From Gnetum montanum (taxonomy: Eukaryota > Streptophyta > Gnetopsida > Gnetales > Gnetaceae): 64,000 nt of DNA. The notes beneath the pieces are model-generated. The model was not told where the DNA came from. It saw only the letters and a program-made list of their open reading frames with translations, and made no database searches. The stretch is from contig MNCI01007652.1 in NCBI GenBank assembly GCA_015680685.1, forward strand, positions 417,793 through 481,792. Reading direction: 5' to 3'. The position numbers and the translations under genes are program-made. Shown here piece after piece: positions 35,961-49,039 of the stretch (positions are counted from its first letter, which is position 1; every line of letters starts with the position of its first letter).

Positions 35961-36158
35961 AACCCTTTTGTCAAGATCAGTAGAGTAAACTCAATGTAAG
36001 AGATTGTACTAGAATTTTCATTGTAACAATATTCCTCAAATTCCTTTTTATTATCCTTTCATAAATTCAAATCATTTACCATTCTTTCTATTTTTCTTCT
36101 AAAATAATTTTTATTCATAACTTGTTCCATGAAATGGCCAAAATGTGCCAACAGGAAC

Positions 36159-36749
36159 CTTTGGCAATCTTGAGCATTTACAACCTTGGAGCATTTGGTA
36201 ATAATTTTGGAGTAAACTTGAAACCAATTGAGCACAAAGACTCTTAGTTTAGTACCCCCTTTTGCAACAAAAGTATATCATATACCATACCTCGTGGTAA
36301 TCAACATTGTAGATCTGGGCTAAAAAATTACAAGTAGTTTTGGTGTTGGGAGTTAGGAAGTACCTAGATCATGAAGTTGATCATAGAGTGCAAACTACCA
36401 GCTTTAATAGGCTTCAAATTTCATTAGAGAAAAATTCTTATGTATTCAGGAACCATTTGTACACATTTCAAACTCTTTATTTTAGATATTTTTATTGTAA
36501 TAAAGTTTACAGTTCATTTGTTGATTAAATTATCATGATTTTATTTTGTGCATTCATTTTTAGATTGGATGTGCATTATTTTTACCATTTATTTACCTTC
36601 ATTTACAGTTTTCAAGTACTTGGGTGATCTACAAGACCATCTAGGGCATCTTGGATCCTCTTTCTTAGAGGCCCTTAGAATCCAATGTTAAAACTATTTT
36701 ACACATGGGATTTTTGGTTTTCAAGAGATCAAATTATTTAGATGCAACA
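36159..36749 (+). repeat. Right part of the B1 3' LTR
   Basis: It resumes the LTR after the insertion. The stretches TTGAGCATTTACAACC, ATAATTTTGGA and GGGTGATC...GGGCATCTTGGATCC align with B2 50470-51080 and B3 46573-47160 reversed. Confidence 0.75.
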
Positions 36750-39700
36750 TATATGAAACCATTATATCTCCCAATGGATCGCATCACTAGTCATCCCTAT
36801 AAGACTTAAATTCTTAAAATGGCTAATAGGAGTCATGAAGCTACTACCATTGTTAGTGGTAACAATGTAGAACAACTTGCTAGATATAGATAAAGTATCC
36901 TTATGTAGAAAAATTGTTACATTAAAATTTTCTATCGCAACCAAGTGTTTGCAAGCATGAATAGTGATTACTTCATTTGGATCCTAAATGAGGTGGGTCC
37001 TCATTTACATCTAAAAATAGGTGTGAATAGTCATATATTTATTCCTGTAAGTCTTTTAATAGTTTCATTATTAATCTTAGCCAATGATAAGATTTGTTAA
37101 CCTATAACTTATAATTAGTATCCTTTTGTAGTTTTGGTTATAGTTGGTACTAAGCCTCATCTACACCACATACTATTCATAGTGATGAACATGCATACAC
37201 TTTCCTACTTCCAAGATGGGATTGAAAGAGAAGCCTCACTGCTACATTACAATGGATTCCTACACATATTCTCTAGGATGTCTCATGCTACTAACCAATT
37301 TACACATCTTGTGATAGCTTCACCCATTGACCAACCAAAAGCAACCAATGCTACATGCATCATCACAAATCACATATCATATTTAGTTTGCTTAAGATAT
37401 GCTAAATAACCTAGGAAAGCTATGCAACATGCATCACAAGATAATATCAATATCACATAATACATTATAAACCAATAGTCATAAGTAACCCATGGTACAT
37501 AACTCTACATACTATTTTACACACCATATCATAACATATATCTTACATGACTATTGCTGAGGGTACCAAGACATAGTCACATCACATCACATCAAGTTCA
37601 AAACTATACCATATACATGGAATCACCTATATTACTTTGAGCATAAGTCTAGTATATACATAACATATTTAAGACAATATACATAACATATTTAAGACAA
37701 TCATTATACTCAATCACTCACAAGTTTAAACCATAAGCATATGGTCACATAAGCACACATTGAAGATGACCAATGCATCCATGAAATTAAAAATTTACAA
37801 TAATAGTCATTTCACATCTTTAACTTCACTTTTCCACCTGTTCTATATATTGTGACTTGGTTGTTACTAGACCATAACTTGAGGTTGGTCTCCATTCACT
37901 AAAATGTGAATTCTGGGGAATTCATAGCCTTTATAGTGAGCACCCCAAATATTACTTTGATAATCAAGAAAAATATAAAAATACATGATTTTCCATTGTA
38001 ACTCATAATGGGATCGTGCTTTTTCATCATGAGTGAGTCATGAATTTCATCCTATACATTTTCCTAGAAAATATACATCATGATTAAGATGCACAAGGAC
38101 CTTGACTCATGCCTCTATATAAATCTCAATCATGACTAAAATGTAATTCATATTTTAAACAAATTTTTAAGTAAAAAAAAATACTAGAATCATTGAACAC
38201 TCCATGAAATGATGAAATCACAATCCAAAAATCCTTCATAACACTATAATAGATCCCTATAGTTATTGGAAATATTTATAATATTTAATTCCAAACATAC
38301 ATATACAAAACTACATAATTATGTATCATAAAAAAATACAACATATTCATGGCATGATGAACCAAACTAGTAGACATAACATCTAGATCTCTATGTATTC
38401 CATACTTTCATGCACATGAGGACATACTTGTGAATCTTAAGAGGAGATATATAAAATGTAAAGGAAATTCACCAAGCATGGTTGAAATCTACAAAATTTT
38501 AAAATGACTATAGAACATCAATAGCATGAAAAGAACTATGATCCAACCCAATCAACTCCCAAACCTAATCATAGGATATAACAACAAGCCTAGATTTAAC
38601 TCTCAAAGAACCTCAAAAAATCTCACAAGCTCATATCATGAAGGTGAAAGAAACAATGATCATTACAACAAATGCATGGATGAAGGATGTGATATTGAAG
38701 GAAATGAAGACATATATTTGTTTTAATAAAATTTTTATATAACATATAATATAATATTCAAATGATATTTTCATAATTCTAATCATACTTTACTTATCCC
38801 AACTAACACACTTAGGGTCCAAGACACAATACTCACACATGAAAACTTTAAATCCAAAATTAATCAAACCCATGATACATACATCATACACAATACATAT
38901 CCACATGTCATATACTAGTTCAAGTATTACCAAGCATAACCATACTACTAAATGCATAAAAAGAAAGAATTATGTATAAATCATACATACATACTCTTAT
39001 TCTTAATCTTCAATTCCTAATAGTCATAATAATGTCTAACACATTCCAAACGATTAGTATGTTTAATCATGTCATATAATAATGATAATTACATCTCAAT
39101 ATGTAACACTCTTACTATAGATACCCATTTGTCCTTGTTATGCATGTGGCTTGAACCCTTGATGTCTTGTTTAATAGGACTTTTTCTATGCTTATTCATC
39201 TCCTTTTCTTTGTTAACTATGATTTTGAGATGTGAGTTGTACCTAGCTATGTCATTTTTCATGAGCTTTTTCTTTTTAATAAATTTAAGGTTTTATTTTT
39301 CTTTTAATTTAATATTTTTTCATGTTTTAATATGATTTTTTATTTATAGTAATTTTTTAGCATTTCTAACTTTTGCTTTTTAATTTAGCATATGCACACT
39401 AATCATTTCATTAGAGTTTTGAGTTAACAAGTATCATGCACTAGATGGGTCATTGTCACATGAGGTACTACTTTGGTTTTGGTATGTTTTGTTTGGATAA
39501 TTTGCATTTTTGATAGAATTATATTTTGATGTTTTATTTTTTAATTTTATTTTAGGTTATTCTTTAGAGAATCTTGTGTTAGCCCTTTCTTTTAGCTATG
39601 TTTTAACCTTGGATCTTATTATTAGTTAGGCTTAGACATAGTTATCAACTTGGGATTAGACATAGCTATTAACTTTATCATACCATATGTCTATTAGATT

Positions 39701-42700
39701 AGCCTTGGGAAATAGCCCATGTAAGAAAAGGCATTTAAGAATATTTCTAGAATTAAAATTTGTTTTTAATTTATTTTTTTCCCATGAGAGCTTCCTTTTG
39801 CTCAACATTGTCAAACCATTACAAGAATAGGCCTAGCAACTATTCCTTGAGAGATCATCCTTTTTGCCTTGTCATTTCGACATCTTAGACATAGAGCTAG
39901 AGATGGAGACTTTGCCCAATTAGGAAGGAGCTAGATCTAGATCTATAGTCCATTAGATCTACACTATTAATAAGGAATTCTAGTAAGCTTTTTATTCTAG
40001 ATATTATTTCAAATCTTGCTTAGATCCCACTATTAACCTATGGTTTTGCCTAGGATTTGGAACTTGTTAGGGAGATTGAAGCCATGCAAGAATCCTTTCT
40101 AGAATGATATCATTTTTAGGAGACTCAAGTTAATAGGTTTTGGTAATTTTTGTTTTACATGAATATGTTTTTTGTTAATTTCTATTTATTTAACAACTAT
40201 TTGTTGAAATGCATGAATTATTAGATATTATTATTTTATTATTATTTTCAATAATTTTATTAATTTTTGTTATTTTTTATCATGCATGAAACATTAGCTG
40301 ATTTTTTTACCAAGTTTGACCATGTTTTGATTACTTTTGATCATGTTTGATCTTTGTTTCAAATTTTACTGAAATTCAACTATAAAACTAGGGTTTTAAG
40401 TCATTTTTATATCTTGACTCTTAAAAGGACATTAGATTCCACTGGACTAGAAGAAAAATTTGTTTGCTTAGTTGGTGTAGATCCCATGAATATCCTTATA
40501 GTTCATTGTGACCTCATCATGATGTTGCAATGGAATAGTAATGACATTTTTGAACACATAACAACAAACTGAAAAACTTTTGTAAATAAACATCTAGTCT
40601 TTAAATAATAAAAAATTATCTTAAATCAAATGCTAAAAGCTTATATTTTATTTTAGACATTATTTTTCACTAGTTTACATTCATCTAAACTTACATTTTA
40701 GTGTTGGCCTCATTTGACACTATTCAAAACCAAATTTTTAGTCCTTGATCTGTTTTTGGTTTTAGATTAATGGTTTGATTTATCTTCCCATCACCTAGGG
40801 ATTTGTTCATTATTGGTTTTGATATTTTATCATTTGACATTAGTTATGGTTTGGTCAACCATTTTAACTAGCAATGGTGATCATAGTATGAAGCATATCA
40901 TGGTGGTGAGATGAGTGCTTATGCACATAGCATGTTTTGGTAAGTATGAATTTACCCATACACTTGTTTGATGGGTTAGTGGGTGGTGGTAGGGAGTTTT
41001 TAGTTTTTCTAACTATTTGTTAGGTTTTTATTATCATTATTATTTTCTTTATATTTGAATTTTGGTTGTATTTGCTTGGCTAACTTCTATTTGTAGCTAT
41101 CTCATATGCATACCTGTCCAACTATCTAATACCTCTAAGAAAATCCATAAGGGAGTATTTTTAGATAGTTGTTTACCTACCAAGTCTTAGGATTGATTCC
41201 CTTGATTTTCTATGGTTTTCAAGTAATCATGTTGGTTGTGATGAGGATGTAGATGAGGAAACTAATGATTGAAATTTATATTTTTTAGTTCTATATTACT
41301 TTTGCTATTACTAAGTGATGATTCTACGTTGTAATGCTCAGCTAGGATTGCTAATTTAGTATTATATGTGAGAATGTATACTTTTCTTTATCTATTTTGG
41401 ATGCAAGACAACTTTGATTTGATCTTTAAATATGTTACGTTAATTATTATGTAGTTATTAGAATTGGTTAATTTCATATAACATTAAAGTTCAATGTTCT
41501 TTTTTACATATTTTTAATTTAAGCATTATATTATATTCTTTATGTATCATATTTCCATTACAATATTTTGGCATTTTATTATAATTTTTGGCTTAGGCAA
41601 TAGGAATATGTCCTATTTTTCTAAGTGTACAAGTTAGGTTTTATATGCATGCAACTATTGTCATTGTACTATTTTATAATGTTTTATCTTTTGTAGTGTT
41701 TTTCTTTCTCCTATGCACATATTTCATGGGTAATTACTATTACAAAACATTTTATATTTTGTACTTTTTGGTTTCTATTTAAGTAATGCCTTTCTAGCCT
41801 TTCTATTTAAGTATATCATAAGTCACCATAAATTATCATAAAACATATATAAGCATTAAATGCTAACTAGCCTAACTCACACACTCCATTGATATCACAA
41901 ACACATAACCAAACATAATACTATATTAAAGGGTACTACATAAAGTGTTACATTTTACAAGTTGAGCATTTAGCTCCACAAAGTCAAAGGATAACATGGT
42001 GCGAAACTACTAATTAGATCTTGATTATTGAAAATTTTTGAAGTAAGAGAAGAATTGATATGGAGAGACCTATATAGAGATTCATGATATGACAAGCATG
42101 AACTTCATATATTTGGACTACAATGTAAAGGGTTTGATTTTCTATCTTTGACAAAAAGTTATTGTTTAAAGGCAACATCTAGCTTTAGGAATTTGCTAGA
42201 GAATGAAAGGATATAAACTAGGTAAAGAAATTCTTTGAATAAACCAAGAGAATTTTAATGTAGTTAAGAAATTTATTTATGAATTTGAATTACATTTCAT
42301 TATCATGAACTAAAGTCCATTCCAAAAATAACATAGTCATCTCATATTTGAGAGGGATCAAGAAATTATTAATATCAATTGGTTAGATGTTTATTGGAGA
42401 GGGGTTTACCATATTAGTTTTCATATTTGACCTGGATGAAGTTGCAAGTATTTTCTTCATGGACATTTTGCCAATTCTATATGATTTGGAGATTTGGGTC
42501 CTTCTTTGAGTGTCAAAATGTGAAGGTTCAAAATTTCTACTTAGAGAAAATAAGATTGCTTTCTAGTCTAATCAATCTATAGTAAAATTAAAAAATGCAT
42601 TAAAATTAAATGTGATTTAAATTTTTATGTTTGAAAATATAGAAGATATGAGAAGTTCCATTTCATTAGTTGAAGAAACTTTATTGTCAAAATAGTTGTT

Positions 42701-44392
42701 AAAATACAATTATGGAAAAATATTTATAATGGATATGTTTTAATTGACATCACAAGGAATAACATTGTTGAAGTTCTATATATAAAAAGTCATTCCTTGT
42801 ATGTTGAAATTCATTATACAATGTTGCCTTCTCTAATCTTTGCAAAAATTCAAAAATTATCATAAGCTCCTATGTTAACTTTGAAATGTATTTTTTTAAC
42901 CTAAAGGCATAAGGAAAAAATCACTTTTTGGAGATTTTATAGTTCTTGCAACCATCCACATGCATTCACATGATTCAAAGGTAATGCAGTAATCTATTAG
43001 GCCATCAAGAATTTTAGTATTTTTAGTAAAATAGATTAGGAAAAAAATTGTTCCATGTGTTAGATTTATAGTGGCATTATGAATATTTAAGAAATGGTAC
43101 TTGTTCTAAAGTCTCATAATTTTATTCATTATAGAGTAGCTAAGAAACACTATTGTTGTTATTGATGAGAAGAACTCCCAACATCATGGCTATGCATTTG
43201 AGAACTTTCATTTCATTACAACTTTACAAGTATGCACCTTACATAAAAGATTTGGCTATAGATGCAAATAGGAGTGTAAGGTTTAATTTAACAAAAATAG
43301 AAAATAAATCTCAAACTATTAGATAATTTGCTAGTTTAAGATTTCTCAAATTATTACACTACTAGTTTTCATCAATTTTAAATAATTAAATGAAAAATCA
43401 TTGAACCCATAGAAGTATTCATAATAACTTATTCTAAATTTAGTTAATGGTTTTTTTCTTTTTGGGTTTAAATTAGAAGAATAAATATACATAATACCTT
43501 TTTTGTTTTATACAAATAAATGAATAATTTTATCCTAAAATAGTGCAAAAGATAAATTTTTAATTTTAATAGAGTTCACATTTTGCTGATGGTTTTTTTC
43601 CTCTAACCATGAATATAATTACTATGATTATGATAGCGCTCTTTTTTTGAAAAAAAAATAGAGTCATTTTATGCTTAGTTAAGTTGAAAGATAGATGTAG
43701 AATTGGATTTAAGCAAAGAACTTCTTTTTTATATAGAGTTAACATATGGAAAAAATATTTTAAAATTTAAAAAATTGCTTATTTTACCCTACCTAATATT
43801 TTTTCTATCACCATGAGTCAACTTACAAGATATTCGACTATCCTAAACTAATAGTCAAAAAAGCTTCTAAAGTTAAATTAATAAAAGAAGTTAAGAAAGC
43901 AATAGTTGCTTTAAAAATTTTGAAAAATTAATAGAAACTCCATTAGATGAACTCTTAGAAAAAAATGAATTCACAAGAAAATGAATAAATAGAAGTAAAG
44001 TATCATAAGAAAAAAACAAAGAAAGTATCACCTTTAGATTCTACTATCCAAGAAGCACCATAGGCTATTGAGAATGATACACTTATTACAATAGATTGAC
44101 ATACTCAATAGAAAGGAAATAGTACATCATATGTACCTATTTTGATGTGTAAAAAATCAAAAACTACAAAGAATCTGACTTTTTAAAACTATAAGCTAGT
44201 AATTTTTAAGGCTTTATAACTATCTGTAATAGTAAATTTTATGATGAGCGCTTTATTTCTTCATTAAGGACTAGAAGACATTAGATTAATTCTAGATTAG
44301 TCCAATTAGACTTGGTAACTTCTAGAGTATTTCATTGGATGCTTTGGAAGGGACATAGTTATTACATAACTTTAGCTTACCATGTAGAGATA
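36750..44392. other. AT-rich region without identifiable genes
   Basis: 7.6 kb in which every open frame is short and unsupported. It includes ATAC/CACAT-rich stretches (37400-38900) and T-rich stretches (39100-41900). TGTAACACTC at about 39100 and GTGTTACA at about 41950 look like chromovirus LTR ends facing each other, but I could not pair them with another copy. It probably consists of old, decayed retroelement sequence. No RNA gene was recognised. Confidence 0.5.
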
Positions 44393-44806
44393 GTTGAGCT
44401 AAATAAGTTTCTACTAGTATGAGAGTTTCCAAATGTGTTTTATACTAAGTTGCTTGGTTTGCCACTTAGGTGAGAGATTGCGTTGAAGATTGAACTACAA
44501 CCAAGTACAAAACCTATCTCCAAGTCTCCTCATAACATGTCTTCCATAGAGTTAGTAGAGTTGAAGATCTAGTTATAAGAGCTAATGAATAGAGGCCAAA
44601 TTCATCCCAATGTTTCCCCTTAGAATGCTCCAATGTTGTTTATGTGAAATATTAGTGCAAGTTTAAGGTTATGCATCAATTATAGGCAATTTAATTAGGT
44701 GATGGTAAAGAACAAATATGCTCTTTCACATATTGATGATTTTTTATCAACTTTAGATATCCCATGTATTCTCAAAGATTAATCTCAATTCTATGTATTA
44801 TTAGGT
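44393..44806 (+). pseudogene. Chromovirus (Tekay/Del-like) RT fragment
   Basis: The plus strand gives, with stops, EFPNVFYTKLLGLPLR, then KPISKSPHNMSSIELVELK, LMNRGQIHPNVSP, NAPMLFM, LRLCINYRQFN and VKNKYALSHIDD. This is the start of the RT domain of plant chromoviruses (usual form EFPDVFPEDLPGLPP...RLCIDYRQLN). The catalytic YxDD region is not present; similarity ends near 44806. No link to the chromovirus 5' end at 47899-49584 can be shown, because that lies downstream in the same orientation. Confidence 0.8.
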
Positions 44807-45210
44807 ATGAGTTAGAGTAGGGACAATACTAGAGGAAAATTTTCATCATATGATTAACATTTAATTATCAAATAATCCATGGTTTTCTATTCTATATTTT
44901 GAAAAATTTAAAAACTTACATTGGTTTCAATATCTTATGAAGATAGATTCACTTAAGATCCATTGGCTTAATTTATGGTTCATCAATAGGGAAACTTACT
45001 AATTCAAATATTTAATTCTTAGAAATGAAGTTTTCACCCATAAGTGGCATGGTTATAAATGAAGCTAGGAAACTCATCATTACCATAACAAATATTGGTG
45101 AAGACTTCTAACCACTGATGAAAACAAAAAGAATATCATTACAACAAGAATAAGTTCTACATGCAATTAAAAATAGGCACCACTAAGAATCTAAAATAGA
45201 CATTACATAG
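44807..45210. other. Junction region without identified gene
   Basis: AT-rich sequence between the RT fragment and the 19-bp minisatellite at the end of B3. I see no coding signal or recognisable terminus. Confidence 0.4.
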
Positions 45211-45418
45211 AAGGTTAGGTGTTGCATAGAAGAGTAGGTGTTGCATAGAAGATCATGTGATCAATAGAAGATCTAGCACTCCATAAAAGAGTAGACATCA
45301 CATAGTAGGCATCCCATAGAAGACAACACATAGTAGGTGCTATATAGGAATCTTCACATAGTACACATTCCATATAAGAACTAAATGGAAGAGTAGGTGT
45401 TGTATAGAAGATCATTCG
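45211..45418. repeat. 19-bp minisatellite
   Basis: Five clear successive 19-bp units (AAGAGTAGGTGTTGCATAG and variants) start at 45211, followed by shortened units to about 45418. It replaces the continuation of the B3 gag, whose similarity to B1 and B2 stops here. Confidence 0.75.
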
Positions 45419-45802
45419 CATGTTGGCTCTTTGAGCTTGATTCCTCATTTTGCTCATCCATCTCAATTAGTTGTGAGAGTATAGTTGCATGAGCATTGTT
45501 TAGTGGTATTTTGTCATAGGGAGAGGGTATGTACTCTTTTCCATTACAGTGAATCAGGTCATACTCACACTTGGCCTTGGCCTCTACACATGGAATGAGC
45601 AAGCTAGCTTGGATCATAGTGTAGATATAGTTGTATTGTTCTTTGTTAAGCACAAAAAATTTGGGCTTTGCTCCCTTTGTTTGAGAAATTGTCTACACTT
45701 AGACATAGCAGGGTCTTTTGGGTCAAAAAACCTCACTACATCTTGTCTAGATGCCATGTTTGTCATTTTGATGGGAAAAACTATTAACTTGCTAAAAGGC
45801 AT
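45419..45802 (-). pseudogene. gag: gag N-terminus of B3
   Basis: Starts at the ATG at 45802 with MPFSKLIVFPIKMTNMASRQ, then FFDPKDPAMSKCRQFLKQRE. After a frameshift it continues as MIQASLLIPCVEAKAKCEYD and HATILSQLIEMDEQNEESS. B1 and B2 carry the same stretch with more stops, so this is the best-preserved gag start of the family. It breaks off at the minisatellite. Confidence 0.82.
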
Positions 45803-46572
45803 TTTCAAGGATGTTAATTTGATTTTTTTCTCTTTTTTAATGGACCAAATAAAAATTTCAACAAGTGGGATTGCCCATGGTGCAAAGGGTTATGGCTGGA
45901 AAATGGTGTAAACTACAACTGTAGGTGTAGTGTAGGTTGTAGTAGCAATTATGTGCATTGTAATTAGAAAAATGTGAAAGTTTTTGGTGTTGGAAGGATC
46001 AACTACACTAGCTTTACTAGTAGGATCTACGTTAGAGGGTGTGCAGTAGATCACTGTATTGTCTAGCTAACTACACTATGGTAGGTGGTGGGCTATGGTC
46101 TTACCTAGTAAAACCAAGTTGGGAATATTCCACCTTAAAGGAGGTGCATTGTTTTTGGAAGAATGAAATGTAAACTTTTGGGTTTACAAAGGACTATGCT
46201 AGAGTCCTAGAAGTGTCTATGCTATCTTTTTACAAAATTTCATTGTAGGTGGATTTGGGTGGCTATATGTATCTATGCTAGTCCTTAGATCTTAAATGTA
46301 AGTTTCAACAAGCAGAAGTTATAGATTTCAATGTAGACTATGCTAGTTTCAAAGAATCTTACAATTACTATGAAAATATTGTAGAAATCTATATCAAAGA
46401 CAATGACTATGCTAGGTATTAGTTGTAGGGAATTGAACACCAACATTGGATTTGATGGTAGATATTTGTAGGTTTTAGAGTTTAAAATGTGAAAGATTTA
46501 ATTTTGGAAAATATTTGGAAAATGTTTGGGCTAAGAATATGGGTGAAGGCCCTCCTTCTAGTTCCATAAAAT
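45803..46572 (-). other. 5' leader and primer site of B3
   Basis: About 770 bp between LTR and gag, similar in length to B2 (697 bp). The primer site on the minus strand is TGGAACTAGAAGGAGGGCC (46566-46548), matching TGGCACTAGAAGGAGGACC in B2. No upstream ORF is conserved. Confidence 0.65.
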
Positions 46573-47898
46573 CATAGCACTTGAAAAATTTAGTTTCTAG
46601 AAAAACCAAAAATTCCAGGTGAAATAGTTTTGATCTTGAATCCCAAGGGCCTCCTAGAAAGAGGATCTAAGGTGCCCTTGATGGTCTAGACAATCACCTA
46701 GGGATTAGAATGTAGATAGAGGTAAAAGATGAAAATAAAATTGTAGATTCAATTAAAAATAAACACAAAAATTAAACTTGAAATGAATTTAGCACAACAA
46801 ATGAACTACAAACTTTATTAAAATAAGAAGAGGCTTAAAGTATAAAGTTCAAAGGAGTATAGATTGTGTGCTCAAATGCATAAGAAGCTTGCTTGGAAAA
46901 ATCGTGAAACCTTTTGGAGCTAGTAGGTTTTGTTTTGCAGCCAAACTCCATGATCCAGGTACTTCCCAACTCCAATCACTAAGAACTTCTTGCTAGTTTT
47001 CACTTGAATCCCCAACTTTGGTTACTAGTGGTGTAAATGATGGTGTTTGGTTCTTATTGCAATGGTACCATGCTAAGACTCTCTAGTGCTTAGGTAGATA
47101 CTAATCTATTCCAAAATTATTGTAAATGTCAAATGGGTTTAAAGTGCTCAAGGTTGTAAAGGTTGTGAGGTTGCAAAAAATGTTTGGAACTTGAATAATG
47201 TGTTCAAGTTCGGCTTTTATAGGCTTTAAGATTGTTAAATTTAGGTTAAAAATTTCTATTATGATTGTTGACAGATTGGTGTCGTTTGCAGGTGTAATAG
47301 GTGATTAGTGTAGTTGTCCATTTGTTGCAAGTTTTGATACCCCAGGGCCATCAAAACCAAACTGGATACTAAAAATAGTAAATGGACTTTTGTCACTATG
47401 CTAGCTTCACCTCAACTACACTAGCCTTGTATAGCTACATTAGCATTATTGAAATTTTTTGGAAAATATGATAATTACACTAGCCATGTGAGGATTGCTG
47501 AGAATTTATGATGACTATGCTAGCCATGCTATAGCTACTAGAAATTGTGATGACTACATTGGCCATTGTTGGGAAAATGGAAAATCCAACAACTCCAACG
47601 ATGGGTGTGTGCAGATCTAGCGTAGTAAAGGCCATGACCACCATAAAACTAATGAAAATGCCAAATTTGGTAGTCCCCAAGGTATTTTTAGCCTTCCCAA
47701 GCCAAAATATAGACATGACATTACTTTTTCCACTTGGGAAGTGAACTAGTAGTAACTTATGATGTTCTTTTTAGCCCTAAAAAGTTAATGAAAGATTGCA
47801 ACTCATGGGCCACAAATCTTACATTTACAATAAAATATTACCTAAAATTGGGTGGTGAATGTTAAAAGTTACAACATAAATTTTTAGGTGGTGTTTCA
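46573..47898 (-). repeat. 5' LTR of B3
   Basis: It aligns in reverse with the B2 LTR (49585-51080) and B1 LTR. It begins on the minus strand with TGAAACACCACC, has CTATAAAAGCC at 47222-47212, and ends near GTGCTATG, where B2 has CCAACA, so the terminal CA is mutated. Confidence 0.82.
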
Positions 47899-48719
47899 AA
47901 GTTAGCCTTATTTTATGATTTTTAGTAATGGTAATATATATGTTGATTGATCTACCAATGGATGGTATGCGGGATGTTTGATCCTAAGATGTGGATATCA
48001 ATGCATGAACATGATGGCGAAAAGACATGCAATATGATACAATGGATATATGATTGATTGTGTTTGATAAGGATTATATTTGTATCTATGTGTTAGCTAT
48101 CTATTCATTTTAGTCTGGATTATGCAAGTGTTATATGTAATATTATATGTACATGTGTTGCTTACAGCATGTGCAAGACTAACTCTTGATGTAGGTTGCC
48201 TTGTACCTCATTCCTCTTCTCTAGTGTAGTACTTATTAATCATCTAGTAGGGGAAGTGTAAAGCCTTCTTACTTAGTCTTATATTAACTTTATTTAGTTA
48301 CAAGTGGAGGCTACAAGAGTGCAAGTGAGCACTGAGAGAGTCGAGGAGAGGAATTTCTTTGGGAATTGGTTGATGTATATTTCCAAGTAAAATACTATGG
48401 ACCATTCATATTTGTATGATCCTCTCTCTTTACTCTTATGTATATGATATTTATGTTTTTGTATCTCATAAGGAGTATAGATTTTTGGTTTATGTAGAGA
48501 CATGTATTTTTATAAACTGAAATGCATGTTTAGTGTTTTGTTTGACATGGATTTTTATATAGTTTGACCTTTCATAATATTTATTTATATTAAGTGGTTT
48601 ATTATTAAAGTATTTTCATGTATTATTAGTTCCTAGTTTTTCATACCTCTATTGTGTTATTACTAATGATCTTAGGCATCACTTCATCCTAACTAGGAGT
48701 AGTAGGGTAGGATGCTACA
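47899..48719 (+). repeat. LTR (right part) of the chromovirus
   Basis: It is placed by the TGCTACA end at 48719 followed by a primer site. Its left limit is not visible because B3 interrupts. I could not find a second copy in the window. Confidence 0.55.
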
Positions 48720-48722
48720 TAA

Positions 48723-48734
48723 TGATATTGGAGC
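48723..48734 (+). promoter_or_regulatory. Primer-binding site of the chromovirus
   Basis: TGATATTGGAGC, close to TGGTATCAGAGC, the initiator-Met-tRNA complement used by plant chromoviruses. Confidence 0.7.
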
Positions 48735-49039
48735 TAGATTACTCCAATATTGTATGATGCCTATGGCACTCATCAATTTGTGATATCATGTTATAGATAT
48801 GTATAGTAAATATGGTCTTGATGCTAGTGGGGCCCACAAGTCAAAAGGACCTAATTGTTTTATAGGCATAGCCTCCTTAGGCATTTAGTAGTGGTCCTAC
48901 AAGTAGAGAGGTATATGTTATTCACCAAATATTACAAATTTTGCAACATCATGTTATAGCTAGTGATGCTTCCATTCCCACTATCATAGAAGTGGTAAGT
49001 GGTAATGGTAGTAGAGGCTCAGGGGATTTAAACAAGCAA

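Larger units (their letters stand above)
32368..36153. mobile_element. LTR-like insertion of 3786 bp in the B1 3' LTR, with LRR-kinase fragments
   Basis: It starts TGTTGGCG and ends TGTGCCAACA, so the outer seven bases form a perfect inverted repeat TGTTGGC of the TG...CA kind. It is flanked by perfect 5-bp repeats GGAAC (32363-32367 and 36154-36158). The host LTR is collinear with B2 and B3 on each side, which confirms the edges. TG...CA ends with a 5-bp duplication are typical of LTR retrotransposons. No internal copy of the ends, no gag and no pol is seen. It could be a very long solo LTR or a non-autonomous element that captured gene sequence. LRR-kinase pieces occupy 34576-35960 on its minus strand. 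Confidence 0.72.
6738..36749 (+). mobile_element. Family B Ty3/gypsy element of Tat/Ogre type, copy B1 (5' LTR off-window, with nested insertions)
   Basis: Plus-strand element in the order leader, gag-protease (7048-10616), intron-like spacer with an antisense gene (10617-19955), RT-RNase H-RNase H-integrase (19956-23450), 3' UTR (23451-24415 and 31513-31588), 3' LTR (31589-36749). A1 lies in its leader, A2 in its 3' UTR, and a 3.8-kb LTR-like insertion in its 3' LTR. Two RNase H-like domains and the RT/integrase motifs indicate the Tat lineage. The element ends in ...GCAACA at 36749; the next bases are TATAT. Confidence 0.85.
31589..36749 (+). repeat. 3' LTR of B1, split by an insertion
   Basis: It starts TGAAACACCACC like B2 (49585) and B3 (minus strand from 47898). 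Without the insertion at 32368-36153 and one GGAAC copy it is about 1370 bp, against 1496 in B2 and 1326 in B3. Right part 36159-36749: CTTGGGTGATC...GATGCAACA matches the B2 LTR end. The open frame seen around 31787 recurs in all three LTRs as part of the repeat and is not a gene. Confidence 0.82.
45419..47898 (-). mobile_element. Family B element, copy B3 (truncated, minus strand)
   Basis: From high to low coordinate: 5' LTR (47898-46573), primer site (46566-46548), leader, start of gag (45802-45419). The rest of gag, pol and the 3' LTR are missing, replaced by a minisatellite and unrelated sequence. Its 5' LTR abuts chromovirus LTR sequence at 47899. Confidence 0.82.

Noticed and set aside
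39069-39335. Hydrophobic 88-residue open frame
   Set aside because: T-rich sequence gives Phe/Leu-rich frames by chance; no homology or copy support.
39100-41955. Possible chromovirus LTR pair
   Set aside because: The TGTAACAC-like ends face each other and I could not align the sequences inside them, so no element is called.
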